Shown: piece by piece, positions 43,487 to 51,951 of the stretch
Position numbering within the stretch: the stretch's first letter is position 1
Layout: each line of letters begins with the position of its first letter
NCBI RefSeq assembly: GCF_900156315.1
Contig: NZ_FTNI01000041.1
Span: forward strand, 1-61,818
Length of the DNA stretch: 61,818 bases
Direction of reading: 5' to 3'
From: Microbispora rosea
Lineage (GTDB): Bacteria; Actinomycetota; Actinomycetes; Streptosporangiales; Streptosporangiaceae
The notes under the pieces: generated by a model
What the model saw: the letters and a program-made list of their open reading frames with translations, nothing else
The model's database searches: none
What the model was told of the DNA's origin: nothing
Translations under genes and position numbers: made by a program

Positions 43487-43666
43487 ATGCAAGGTAGCAG
43501 ATCTGCTGCAGAGCAGGGGAGGGGTCAAGCCACTGTGCCGGTTCTCGAAAGTCCGCGCGGTCTTCTTCGGAAGCCGACTCCTGATGCCAGCAACGCGTCA
43601 GCGAGTCATGGGGATCGGGGCTCGAAGCAGGCCTGGCTTCTCCTCCGCAAGTCGGGGACGTTCTAG
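43487..43666 (+). CDS. Possible small leaderless protein
   Basis: 59 residues from an ATG placed 5 bases after a TAGGAT hexamer (43476-43481), the spacing of leaderless actinobacterial transcripts. The product is Ser/Arg/Gly-rich (QGSRSAAEQGRGQAT) and belongs to no family known to me. Weak support. Confidence 0.3.
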   Translation: MQGSRSAAEQGRGQATVPVLESPRGLLRKPTPDASNASASHGDRGSKQAWLLLRKSGTF

Positions 43667-43730
43667 CTGTGCGAGCGCCTACCGCTGATGTCCTGCATCA
43701 GAAGATCCGGTGGCGGTCGGGGAGGAAAGC

Positions 43731-44081
43731 GTGAGCAGGGCAACCTGGAGTGACATGGCGTATGTCGATCTCGAAGAAATCGGCAATACAGCCATCCAAA
43801 GGCGGCTCCTCGCCCTGGCGGAAGATGAACTGATCTTTCCTCCGCGTGAGCGCAATGCAGATGAAGGATGGGTCAAGGGTCACGAGGGTGCGAAGGCATG
43901 GCGCCGCGCGATATCACAGAAAAGGTTTTGCGGCGATTTCCTCGACGATGACGAATTGGCGAACTACTACATAGTCTACCAGCGTACGACAGATAAAGAG
44001 TATCGGCAGTCGGGAGTGCATGCAACGATCATGGTGATTCGCGTCTTGCATGTCTCGCTTTTCGAAGGAATCAGGGGATAA
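43731..44081 (+). CDS. Hypothetical 116-residue protein convergent to Phd antitoxin
   Basis: Starts at GTG 43731, six bases after GGGGAGGAAAGC; ATG 43755 is an alternative. IGNTAIQRRLLALAEDEL, CGDFLDDDELANYYIVYQR and a last beta-rich segment VHATIMVIRVLHVSLFEG. The end is reminiscent of RelE/ParE-like toxins (strand with VLRVLH) but the similarity is slight. It ends 3 bp from the end of the Phd gene on the other strand. Low GC. Toxin role is only a hypothesis. Confidence 0.6.
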   Translation: MSRATWSDMAYVDLEEIGNTAIQRRLLALAEDELIFPPRERNADEGWVKGHEGAKAWRRAISQKRFCGDFLDDDELANYYIVYQRTTDKEYRQSGVHATIMVIRVLHVSLFEGIRG

Positions 44082-44084
44082 TAA

Positions 44085-44393
44085 TCAAGGCCACTCGATT
44101 CCAAGACGTCGCGCAAGCTCTCCTGTAGAAATTCCCAGGGTCTGGCGAGCGGGATCCCGCGCCAGGACTTCCTCCGCTCCTTGCTGGTCCAGCAGCCGGG
44201 CAATAATTTCGCCCTCTAGATTCCTGTGCAGAAGAGGATAAATTATAGCGGCGAATCTACCGTGACGTGTAATCACTGCAGGCAGGCCGGAATCGTTAAT
44301 CTCTTGAATCACCTCGGCCGTTCTTTGATTAAGATCGCGCATTTTGTAAATGCGCACACCTTCTCGACCTGCTTGTGACTTCTCATCGCTCAT
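44085..44393 (-). CDS. Phd/YefM-type antitoxin
   Basis: 102 residues. YKMRDLNQRTAEVIQEINDS and LPAVITRHGRFAAIIYPL form the Phd/YefM DNA-binding domain. The C-terminus (LGISTGELARRLGIEWP) is the partner-binding part. No toxin gene follows on the same strand; the convergent gene at 43731 is the only close candidate. Tandem GTACTAC repeats upstream fit autoregulation. Confidence 0.88.
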   Translation of the reverse strand: MSDEKSQAGREGVRIYKMRDLNQRTAEVIQEINDSGLPAVITRHGRFAAIIYPLLHRNLEGEIIARLLDQQGAEEVLARDPARQTLGISTGELARRLGIEWP

Positions 44394-44415
44394 AGGCCAG
44401 CTCCCGCAAGTCTGC

Positions 44416-44433
44416 GTACTACCTTTGTACTAC
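44416..44433. promoter_or_regulatory. Tandem GTACTAC operator of the Phd gene
   Basis: GTACTACCTTTGTACTAC: two exact 7-bp copies spaced 11 bp start to start, one helical turn, 23-40 bp upstream of the antitoxin start. Typical of Phd-type autoregulation. Confidence 0.55.
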
Positions 44434-44485
44434 ATGAAGCCCTCAGTATGCGACCGGTGTGCCAGGAAGGACAAATGATCAGGTG

Positions 44486-45400
44486 ATGAGCATCTCCACC
44501 GTTGAGGCCGCGTCACCAGTCGCGAACGATGTGTCCCACGCGTCCGATCTGCGCGCCGCAGCGCGCTGGCTCGTCGGCGCTAGTGCTTCGATCGTCGCTG
44601 TATTGGTGGCCGGACTGCAGCTTCGAAGCCTGAAGGGTCTACTCGATGTCGGCCCGTGGGCCGTCGTTCTCGCTCTGCTTGCGATCCTGGCCGCCCTGCT
44701 GAGCGTGGTCTGGACGCTGTACGGTGCGGCGGCGGTTCTGGCGGCGCCCCGTCGTAGCATAGGGGAGTTATCAGATCTTGACCGTGCCGATCACGGCAAC
44801 TATCCGGACCCGCGATTGGAGTCCCCCTCCAGTCCTCTCATGAAATATCTGGTAGTAGAGCGTCGCACGGATCTACTGGGTGCCGGCCGTGACGCCATTT
44901 CCCAACTCATACAGGATCACACCAAGGCTTATAACGCCATTATATCCCACGGACCGAACACGCAGGTGCAGATAGGAGCTTATACCTATAAGCTCGATGA
45001 CTTGGCCGACCGGGCATCCTTGGCCGATGTCGCGGCCGATCTCGACAGGCGCATAAAGTCGGTTATCGATGCTGCTTCTGCGTTCGAGTCCTGGCGGCGA
45101 TACACTAAATTAGCAAGCGGCTTGAAGAAGGCGGGCATAGTTTTTGTCACAAGTCTCCTGCTTCTCGTCGGACTAACCGCATTACCGCCTCATCTCGTGG
45201 ATGTTAAGGCCCCGATCCCAGTGCAGGTTGCCATCCCGAAGTCATGGTCCGGTGGCTGTGGTGGGCGAATGCTGGACGGTGTCGCAGTGGGAGGAACCCT
45301 GAACGCTCCCATAGTGGTCCTGCCAGCTCAGGGGGGTTGTGCCGCACAGAAAATTGAGAATACCGAAGACTTGATCGTAATTCCTCGCCCTGTCAAATAG
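44486..45400 (+). CDS. Three-TM membrane protein of unknown function
   Basis: 304 residues from ATG 44486. Two adjacent TMs at about residues 29-45 (LVGASASIVAVLVAGLQL) and 56-82 (VVLALLAILAALLSVVW) form a hairpin; a ~110-residue cytosolic helical region follows; a third TM is near 209-226 (IVFVTSLLLLVGL), then an exterior tail with Cys residues. The layout is like that of membrane effector subunits found beside toxin or defence genes, but no motif proves it. Lower GC than the core. Confidence 0.75.
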   Translation: MSISTVEAASPVANDVSHASDLRAAARWLVGASASIVAVLVAGLQLRSLKGLLDVGPWAVVLALLAILAALLSVVWTLYGAAAVLAAPRRSIGELSDLDRADHGNYPDPRLESPSSPLMKYLVVERRTDLLGAGRDAISQLIQDHTKAYNAIISHGPNTQVQIGAYTYKLDDLADRASLADVAADLDRRIKSVIDAASAFESWRRYTKLASGLKKAGIVFVTSLLLLVGLTALPPHLVDVKAPIPVQVAIPKSWSGGCGGRMLDGVAVGGTLNAPIVVLPAQGGCAAQKIENTEDLIVIPRPVK

Positions 45401-45401
45401 A

Positions 45402-45648
45402 GGAGTTTGCTAATGCGGCCCGCGCAGATGCCGCCAAAGACAATTACGGTGTTTGGCGACTGCACCCTCAGCTCTATATCTTCGATGACTTGGCGGGGGG
45501 AGGTTCACCTGATCCATTCGTTCCCTTCGCGGACCTGGACACGTTCTTGCCGCCGGGCCGGGCAGGGAGGATGAACGCGGCGATCCCGGCGGCAGACGCA
45601 TACCAGACCGCTCACCTGGAGGACAGCCTCATCCGCCTGCTCCTGTAG
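45402..45648 (+). pseudogene. Possible gene remnant after the membrane protein
   Basis: One frame is open for 82 codons and reads NYGVWRLHPQLYIFDDLAG and FADLDTFLPPGRAG to LIRLLL, with protein-like composition but no start codon. In another frame a strong GAGGAG with ATG 45414 opens a 53-codon frame. I cannot tell which, if either, is used. Confidence 0.3.
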
Positions 45649-46326
45649 CCCAGATACATGAGCGGGCGTTTAGCTTGGCGTCGCTGTCACCGCCAGCGAG
45701 CGCCACGGTCAGCGGCCGGGCAGGGCACCGTGTCCAAGGACTGGCAGGCAGGGTGAACGGGCGCGGCGCGCAGCCCGACGTGGGGGAACTCCAGCATCGG
45801 CCAGACTGTGGGCACCCGCTTGAGGTTCGGCTGCGGGCGTCGTTGCCCAGTGGGCGCGGTAGGTAGCCGCTGCGGGCAGCGATGGCCGGACTGTTGGCGA
45901 GCAGGTAGCCGCCCTCATGAGCGGTTTATATCTTGTCGCTCTCAAGGCTGCAGTTCGAGACGTTCGCGGAACTCCTGATCCCATTTAGGGCGCTATACAG
46001 AACAAGCGCCCATTAGGCGCAGAATTACTTGGATTTCGACGATTTGGGACTCAACTCTTGCACCACAAGAGGACAACCGCCATAAGGGTTGAGCCGTCTT
46101 GATAAATCGCCGGTAATGATTGAATGACCAGACCGTTAGGCGCCACGGTTGGGCCACTACTCTAACCTCGATCTTTCGCGCCCGTCCGGTGGCTGGCTGA
46201 GCTATTCGGCTGGAGTGTGATTTTGGAGTTGTGGTCAGGCTGATGGCCCGGCTGTCGCGCCGGGGATGCGGGGTTCCACGGGCCCGCGGAGTGTCCTTCC
46301 TGGTAGTCGGGATGATTTGGCGCTGG
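45649..46326. other. Gene-free stretch before the IS1380 transposase
   Basis: No credible gene on either strand. A short hairpin GCGCCCATTAGGCGC lies near 46005. The left end of the IS1380 element should lie in this interval, but I could not identify a terminal repeat matching the right end. Confidence 0.4.
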
Positions 46327-47700
46327 TCAGGTCGGTGCTGGCAGGGCCTGGAGCCGGGTGACGGCGGTGACCAGCTGGCCGGCCCAGGGCCAGTATGCGG
46401 CGATGCGCAGGCGCAGGCGGCGTCCCCCGCGGACGAGGCGAGCGGCGACGGCGAACAGGCGCAGCCGCAGCCGTTTGGGCTCATACCGGCGAGCGGGCCC
46501 GTCCAGGGCGAGCATCTGCATCCAGGCGATGAGCTCGCAGGCCAGGGCGACGACCTCGCACCAGATCTCGTTCTGAGCGAAGTCGTGCAGCGGCAGGTTG
46601 CGCAGCCCGGTGTCCTTGGCGGCGCGGATGCGGTCCTCGCAGCGGGCGCGGCGGCGGTGGCGTAGCTCCAGGTCGGCGAGCTGGCCCCGCTTGGTGTTGG
46701 TGACGAAGCAGGTGAAGCGGTGCCCGTCGATGTCGGTGAAGCGCAACTGCGCGCCCGGGTGCGGGCGCTCCCTGCGGACGATCAGGCGCATTCCCTTCGG
46801 CCAGCCGTCCAGCTTTACCAGGCCGGTCAGTTCGGCGACCCACGCACCGGGCCGTACCTGGCCCTCGGCGTCGTAGGCGGGTGTCCACGCCTGCTGGGGC
46901 AGGGCCAGGATCGCGGCCTGGACCTCCTCGGTGAGGGCGAACCCGATGGAATACGACAGCCGCCGCCCGGGGCGGGTCAGCCAGGACAGGAACTCGCGGG
47001 TGCCGCCGCCGGAGTCGGTGCGGATCAGCACCTGACGGCGGCGCTGCTTGGGAAGCTGAGCCGCGGCCAGGCGGGTCGCGGTGATGTGGTCGGCGGCGGT
47101 GTTGGACCCGGCGTTGCCGGGCCGTAGCACGATCGCCAGCGGTTCCCCGCCCCCTGCGGGGCCGTGGTCGGCGAAGACCGTCATCGGATGGAACCCGAAG
47201 GTCTTCTTCCAGGTCGGCGCGGCCTGGTCCTTGTCGGAGTGGGCGATGACGATGGTCGCGTCGATATCGATGGGGATCAGTTCATTGTCGGCGCCGGGGG
47301 CGTGGGTGCCGGCCAGCATCCATGCCCGCTCGCGGGCGATGGCACGGGCGGCGCGGATCGCCTTCAACGCGCGGGCGGGATCGGCGGCCAGGCGGTCGAT
47401 CAGCCGGGACACGGTCGGATCGGAGGCGATCGGGCCGAACACCTCGCTTTGAGCGCGGAGCATCGCGATGTCGGCCAGGCAGTCCCCACCCAGCGCCATG
47501 GTGAGGGCCAGATCGGCGATGACCTTGCCGGGATCGTGCACGGCCCGGGACGCACGCCACCGCTCCAACTCCGCCGACAGCGCCGCATCCAGACCCGTGA
47601 CCCGCAACGTCTCCTTCAGTAACAGCCCACCGGCCTGCGAGAGGAGTCCCGAGCCGTCAGCGGACACCATGATCTTGCGCCGGGACACGATAGTCTTCAC
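46327..47700 (-). CDS. IS1380-family transposase
   Basis: 457 residues. SADGSGLLSQAGGLLLKETL, then GGDCLADIAMLR, IDIDATIVIAHSDK (first catalytic Asp), LIRTDSGGGTREFL (second Asp) and a late Glu region with CEDRIRAAKDTGL (the DDE Glu). Full length and without visible stops. The preceding subterminal sequence at 47705-47773 has inverted AAAGTGCCTT/AAGGCACTTT blocks common at IS1380 right ends. Confidence 0.93.
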   Translation of the reverse strand: MKTIVSRRKIMVSADGSGLLSQAGGLLLKETLRVTGLDAALSAELERWRASRAVHDPGKVIADLALTMALGGDCLADIAMLRAQSEVFGPIASDPTVSRLIDRLAADPARALKAIRAARAIARERAWMLAGTHAPGADNELIPIDIDATIVIAHSDKDQAAPTWKKTFGFHPMTVFADHGPAGGGEPLAIVLRPGNAGSNTAADHITATRLAAAQLPKQRRRQVLIRTDSGGGTREFLSWLTRPGRRLSYSIGFALTEEVQAAILALPQQAWTPAYDAEGQVRPGAWVAELTGLVKLDGWPKGMRLIVRRERPHPGAQLRFTDIDGHRFTCFVTNTKRGQLADLELRHRRRARCEDRIRAAKDTGLRNLPLHDFAQNEIWCEVVALACELIAWMQMLALDGPARRYEPKRLRLRLFAVAARLVRGGRRLRLRIAAYWPWAGQLVTAVTRLQALPAPT

Positions 47701-47781
47701 TCGGAAAGTGCCTTCTGAACTGGTGCGGACAGGACCTTAGACAAGCCCAATCCTCCCAGCTCAAAGGCACTTTTCTCATGT
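46327..47781 (-). mobile_element. IS1380-type insertion sequence (left end undetermined)
   Basis: The transposase plus the right-end region to about 47781. The sequence GCTCAAAGGCACTTTTC at 47759-47775 looks like the terminal part. The matching left inverted repeat was not found, so the element may be truncated or its ends divergent. Confidence 0.5.
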
Positions 47782-47876
47782 AAACGATCAAGCCCGCTCA
47801 GATTCGCCGCGAAAGCCCGAGGCTAATCTGGCGACTGCTTGTAGTGGACCAATTTCTACGGTGAAGGTGCTGGCCG

Positions 47877-48437
47877 GTGAGGGTTGTTTCGCGGTGCCCA
47901 AAACGCGCCTTGCCCTTGGTGGCGATGTTCGTCGTCGCGGCAAGCACTGTGGCTGCCTGCCAGTCCAGTGGCACCGCTCGAGAACCAACCCGTACCATCA
48001 CGCCGCCCTCGCCCAGGCGGACGGCCACCACGAGCGAGGATGTCGTTCTTGCCGCATACCGCGACCTCTATCCCGCTGGCCAACGCGCCGAGCGGGCTTA
48101 CCCAGCAGAGCGCAAGGCGATCCTTGAACAGGTAGCCACCCGGCCTCTCCTGAGCCGGATGCTGCGAGGAATCGCCGCGCTCCGCGCCACTCACCGGGTG
48201 ACCTGGGGACAGCCCGAACATCACCCGTTCGACGTACGGATCAAGGGCGACCACGCCACCCTCCACGACTGCCAAGACGCCCGAAAAGGCGGTCAGGCAG
48301 ACGATCGGACAGGAAAGCGCCTCACGTACGGAACGAGTCGCATTCATCTTGTCGCCACCCTTGCGAAGGGGACGGATGGCGCCTGGCGAGTGTCGAAGGT
48401 AGAGCAGGTGAAAGAGCCTTGTTCGCCTACGGAATGA
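47877..48437 (+). CDS. Putative lipoprotein at the head of the pilus locus
   Basis: 186 residues from GTG 47877. Signal peptide with lipobox: LPLVAMFVVAASTVAACQSS, Cys about residue 28. A Thr/Pro-rich linker is followed by a domain with VVLAAYRDLYPAG, typical of small actinobacterial exported proteins adjacent to Tad genes, and a C-terminal GAWRVSKVEQV like NTF2-type lipoproteins. Its TGA overlaps the ATG of the next gene. Confidence 0.8.
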   Translation: MRVVSRCPKRALPLVAMFVVAASTVAACQSSGTAREPTRTITPPSPRRTATTSEDVVLAAYRDLYPAGQRAERAYPAERKAILEQVATRPLLSRMLRGIAALRATHRVTWGQPEHHPFDVRIKGDHATLHDCQDARKGGQADDRTGKRLTYGTSRIHLVATLAKGTDGAWRVSKVEQVKEPCSPTE

Positions 48438-49236
48438 CTTATGTCCTTGTCGCCGGACTTGTCATTGCCCCGCTCGGAGACGGGGACGGAGATGGCATCG
48501 GCGTGTCGAGCGACTACACGGGCTACATCATTTCGGCCAAGCGCCTGCCCCGTCCCGGGTCAGCGACTCCGGCGGGCAAGGGATCGAAGGTCAGATGTTC
48601 TTACCAACCGTGGTTCGCCGACGGGCGAGAGAACGGTGGTCTGGAGTTCGTCGATCCCGGCAGCAACCTGAGCAGCGAGCCGACCGGCAAGGGCGCCTAC
48701 TACCTGGTCGAGTGCTCCGATGGTTACCGAGACGTCGTTTGGATCAAAAACGACGTGATGCGGTAACCCCCGAGCAGCTCGCTCGTCGAGCGTACAAACT
48801 GATCCCGATCGCGCCGCCGACAGTGCTCACTGCTCCGCCACGCGGACAGAACGGGCTGGTCGGGCTTCCGCAGTGGTTCTTCCTAACCGACGGGCAGTGG
48901 ACGCCCAAGTCCAAGCGGCTGCACATCGGCGCTGTTTGGGCCGCGGCCACTGCCACTCCCGAGCGGATGACCATCAGTACCGGCGACGGCCAGACGCTCA
49001 CCTGCAACGGGCCCGGAGCCGCGTACGACACCACTCAGCCTGCCGACCAGCAGAGCTCCACCTGTTCGCACACGTACCAGCATCCGGCAAGCGCCTATCG
49101 GGTGACCGTGTCAGTGACCTGGAGCGGCACCTGGCGCGGCTCGGGTGGCACAGGCGGCACGCTGCCGCCCATCACGAAGTCGGTCACCTTCCCGATCCGC
49201 GTCATCGAAGCCCAGGCGCTCGTCACGAAGGGATAG
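48434..49236 (+). pseudogene. Secreted PKD-like pilus-locus protein, frameshifted
   Basis: Starts at ATG 48434 (ATGA overlap). The first frame has a signal-like start (TYVLVAGLVIAPLG) and GSKVRCSYQPWF and stops at 48766. The second frame continues exactly there: VTPEQLARRAYKL, LVGLPQWFFLTDGQW, TATPERMTISTGDG, STCSHTYQHPAS and VTVSVTWSGTW, a PKD-like beta domain, to 49236. One missing G at ~48761-48764 would restore one 267-residue protein. It belongs to a family found in actinomycete Tad loci. Sequence error is possible. Confidence 0.75.
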
Positions 49237-49240
49237 CCCT

Positions 49241-49891
49241 ATGCTCCAGCGCTCCACGCCGAGCAGGGTAGCGAGCCGGGCCACACACGTGCGCCCGCTA
49301 CCGAGCAGGCGCAGCCCGGTGATGCTCGTGGTGAGCATCGCGCTGACCGCTCTCGGCGCGCTGATCGCCTGGCAGGTGTACGGCATCGCCGGGCACCGGA
49401 CGCCGGTCCTCGTCATGGCACGCAACGTTCCCCTCGGCCAGCAGTTGCAAGCACAGGACCTTCGGACGGTCGCGCTCGGCCTGGATTCGGGAGTACGGGC
49501 CGTGGAGGCCACCGACAAGAGTGCGGTCATCGGTAAACGCGCCGCCGTGGACCTGAAGGCCGGCAGCCTGCTGGCACCCGCGCACCTGACCGGGACGCTC
49601 GTTCCGGCACCGGGACAGGTCGTCGTGTCGGTGGCGCTCAAGCCCAGCCAACTACCGGCCAGGGGAATCCAGCCCGGTGATCGCGTCGTGGCCGCCGCCG
49701 TGGCGCCCGCCATCTCGAACGGGCAGGGCGCCCCTGCCGATCACCAGGCTCGGGTCGACCGCGTCGGCGAGCCCGACGCTGACGGGCTCATCGTGGTCGA
49801 CCTCGTCGTCCCGGCCGGCGAGGGCAGTGCGCTGGCGCGTCAGGCCGCGGACGGGAAGATCGCGCTCATCCTCCAGTCGCGGGCGAGGTGA
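49241..49891 (+). CDS. cpaB: CpaB/RcpC-like SAF-domain pilus assembly protein
   Basis: 216 residues. Basic N-terminus, one TM (LVVSIALTALGALIAWQVYG), then a SAF domain: VLVMARNVPLGQQLQAQDL and KRAAVDLKAGSLLAPAHL. Periplasm-side protein thought to stabilise the secretin-free Flp assembly in Gram-positives. A second, interrupted copy of the family lies at 32813. Confidence 0.85.
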   Translation: MLQRSTPSRVASRATHVRPLPSRRSPVMLVVSIALTALGALIAWQVYGIAGHRTPVLVMARNVPLGQQLQAQDLRTVALGLDSGVRAVEATDKSAVIGKRAAVDLKAGSLLAPAHLTGTLVPAPGQVVVSVALKPSQLPARGIQPGDRVVAAAVAPAISNGQGAPADHQARVDRVGEPDADGLIVVDLVVPAGEGSALARQAADGKIALILQSRAR

Positions 49892-49897
49892 ACATAG

Positions 49898-50641
49898 ATG
49901 CTGACCGTCTTGTGCTCGGGCGGCCATAGTCCGGGCGTCACGACGACCGGACTCGCTCTCACGCTGGCCTGGCCGCGTGAGGTTCTGTTCGCCGAGTGCG
50001 ATCCTGCCGGTGGCAGCGTCCTGTCCGGATACCTCGCCGGCCAGCCGCAGGAACGCGGCCTGGGCGAGTGGGCGGTCCAACTCCGCCGCGGCGCAGACCC
50101 CGCCACCACTCTTCACGAGCAGATCCTGCATCTGGCTGGTGCCGAGTCCCGCCGGATCCTGCCAGGTCTCGCCGACCCTGCTCAGCTGGCCTCGGTCCGG
50201 CAACTCTGGGTGGACATCACCAAGACCTTTACCGCGACGCCCGGGGATGTGATCGCCGACGTCGGACGCGTCGGCGGCTCGGACACGCCTACCCCGCTGC
50301 TCGTCGACGCGGACCAGGTCCTCGTGGTCGCACGTCCCACGCTCGTGGACCTGTCCGCGCTGGCTCCCCGCCTCACTGAGATTCGAGCCCTGCGCGGTCG
50401 TCGGTCCGCTGCGCGGGCTCTGCTCGTCGGGGCCGGGCAGTACGGCCGCAAGGAGGTGGCGAAGACGCTCGGCGTGGAGGTGGTCGACCACCTTCCCCAC
50501 GATCCTCGGGCCGCGGCGGTGCTGTCGCATGGCGTCGGCAACGAGCGGTACCTCCCCCGTTCTCCACTGATTCGGGCCGCTCGTTCGCTGGCCGATCACC
50601 TCTGCGAGGAACCGGCACGTACTGAGGTGACAGTCTCGTGA
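49898..50641 (+). CDS. TadZ/CpaE-like ParA-type ATPase with deviant P-loop
   Basis: 247 residues. LTVLCSGGHSPGVTTTGLAL stands where ParA/MinD proteins have KGGxGKTT; the lysines are missing. FAECDPAGGSVLSGYLAG follows as in ParA-type A' motifs, and LVDADQVLVVARPTLVDLSA near residue 135. In Tad systems TadZ/CpaE places the pilus machine at the pole; members with degenerate P-loops exist. Whether it binds ATP is open. Confidence 0.8.
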   Translation: MLTVLCSGGHSPGVTTTGLALTLAWPREVLFAECDPAGGSVLSGYLAGQPQERGLGEWAVQLRRGADPATTLHEQILHLAGAESRRILPGLADPAQLASVRQLWVDITKTFTATPGDVIADVGRVGGSDTPTPLLVDADQVLVVARPTLVDLSALAPRLTEIRALRGRRSAARALLVGAGQYGRKEVAKTLGVEVVDHLPHDPRAAAVLSHGVGNERYLPRSPLIRAARSLADHLCEEPARTEVTVS

Positions 50642-51951
50642 GCTTCGACGTCCAGCAGGCGGTGCGCGAGGTCCTGCCCACGGTCACGCAAGCGCTTGAT
50701 GCCGCAGCGGTCACCGGGGACGAGGCCGTACGCGAGTACGCGAGAGCGGTCATCACCGACCTGGTCCGCGAGCACGTGGACAGCAGGGCGCTGGCCGGCA
50801 GGGATGCGCCGACGCTGCAGGAGGAGCGCCGGCTCGCGGAAGCGGTCTACAACGAGATCTTCGCGCTGGGGCGTCTGCAGCCGTTCGTCGACGACCCCGA
50901 GGTGGAGAACATCGACGTCAACGGCTGTGACCAGGTGTGGATCACCTACCGGGACGGCCGCAAGGCGCTCGGACCACCGATCGCCGACAGTGATGAGGAA
51001 CTGGTGGGCAACGTCCGTCGGTGGGCCGCCTACCAGGGACAGACCGCCCGGGATTTCTCGATCGCCCGGCCGCGTCTTCATCTGTCCGTTGGGCACCGGA
51101 CCCGCATCGCCGCGCTGATGGGAGTCACGCCACGACCGTGCCTGTCCATCCGCAGACACGGCCTGCTCGAGGCCGATCTGGACGACCTGATGGTGAACGG
51201 AACCGTGGACAAGGGGCTTCGCGCGTTCCTCGCCGCCGCCGTACGCGCCCACAAGGACATCGTGATCACGGGTGGGATGGGCGACGGCAAGACCACCTTC
51301 GCCCGGGCACTGGCCGCCGAAATCGACCCGGACGAGCGGATCGCCACTGTGGAGAAGGAGTACGAGCTCTTCCTGCACCTACAGACCGACCGGCACCGAG
51401 ACGTGCTCGCGATGGAAGCCCGTGAGGGCAACACCGAAGGCTTGGGCGCGATCACGATGCGCCAGCTCATCGAGGACGCGCTTCGGTTCAACGCGCGCCG
51501 GATCATCGTCGGCGAGGTCCGCGGCGACGAGCTGGTGCCGATGCTGGAGGCGATGAACACCGGCGGCTCCGGCTCCATCTGCACCATGCACGCCGACTCG
51601 GCCGACCAGGTGTTCGCCCGAATGCTGATCCTCGCCGGATCGGGTGCCCTTTCCATCGCGCCGGACACCCTGTTCCGCACGATCGGCATGGCCGTGGACT
51701 TCGTCGTCCACCTGCGACACGAACTCCGCCACGACATCGACGGCGTGATCAATCGCCGCTACGTCGCCGAGGTGAACGAGGTGCTCCCGCCGGGAGACGG
51801 ACTCGAACCGGCGGTCAACCACGTCTACGTCCCGGGGCCGGACGGCCGTGCCGTTCCGAACACCATCCCGCAGTGCATGGAGGAACTGGTGGCGGCGGGG
51901 TTCGACCCGGACCTGTTCGCGCCTCGTGGCTGGGATCGAGGGTACGCATGA
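50638..51951 (+). CDS. tadA: TadA/CpaF secretion ATPase
   Basis: 437 residues from GTG 50638, overlapping the previous gene by 4 bp. N-terminal domain then Walker A GGMGDGKTTFARAL near residue 214, Asp box and Walker B RIIVGEVRGDELVPML, His box CTMHADSADQVFARM. It powers assembly of Flp pili (type IV pilus family, Tad branch). Confidence 0.96.
   Translation: MSFDVQQAVREVLPTVTQALDAAAVTGDEAVREYARAVITDLVREHVDSRALAGRDAPTLQEERRLAEAVYNEIFALGRLQPFVDDPEVENIDVNGCDQVWITYRDGRKALGPPIADSDEELVGNVRRWAAYQGQTARDFSIARPRLHLSVGHRTRIAALMGVTPRPCLSIRRHGLLEADLDDLMVNGTVDKGLRAFLAAAVRAHKDIVITGGMGDGKTTFARALAAEIDPDERIATVEKEYELFLHLQTDRHRDVLAMEAREGNTEGLGAITMRQLIEDALRFNARRIIVGEVRGDELVPMLEAMNTGGSGSICTMHADSADQVFARMLILAGSGALSIAPDTLFRTIGMAVDFVVHLRHELRHDIDGVINRRYVAEVNEVLPPGDGLEPAVNHVYVPGPDGRAVPNTIPQCMEELVAAGFDPDLFAPRGWDRGYA

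Noticed and set aside
45675..45866. Plus-strand frame MASLSPPASATV between membrane gene and IS1380
   Set aside because: No ribosome site, low-complexity product, no similarity to known families.
46160..46330. Left inverted repeat of the IS1380 element
   Set aside because: No match to the right-end sequence was found by eye, so no end is claimed.
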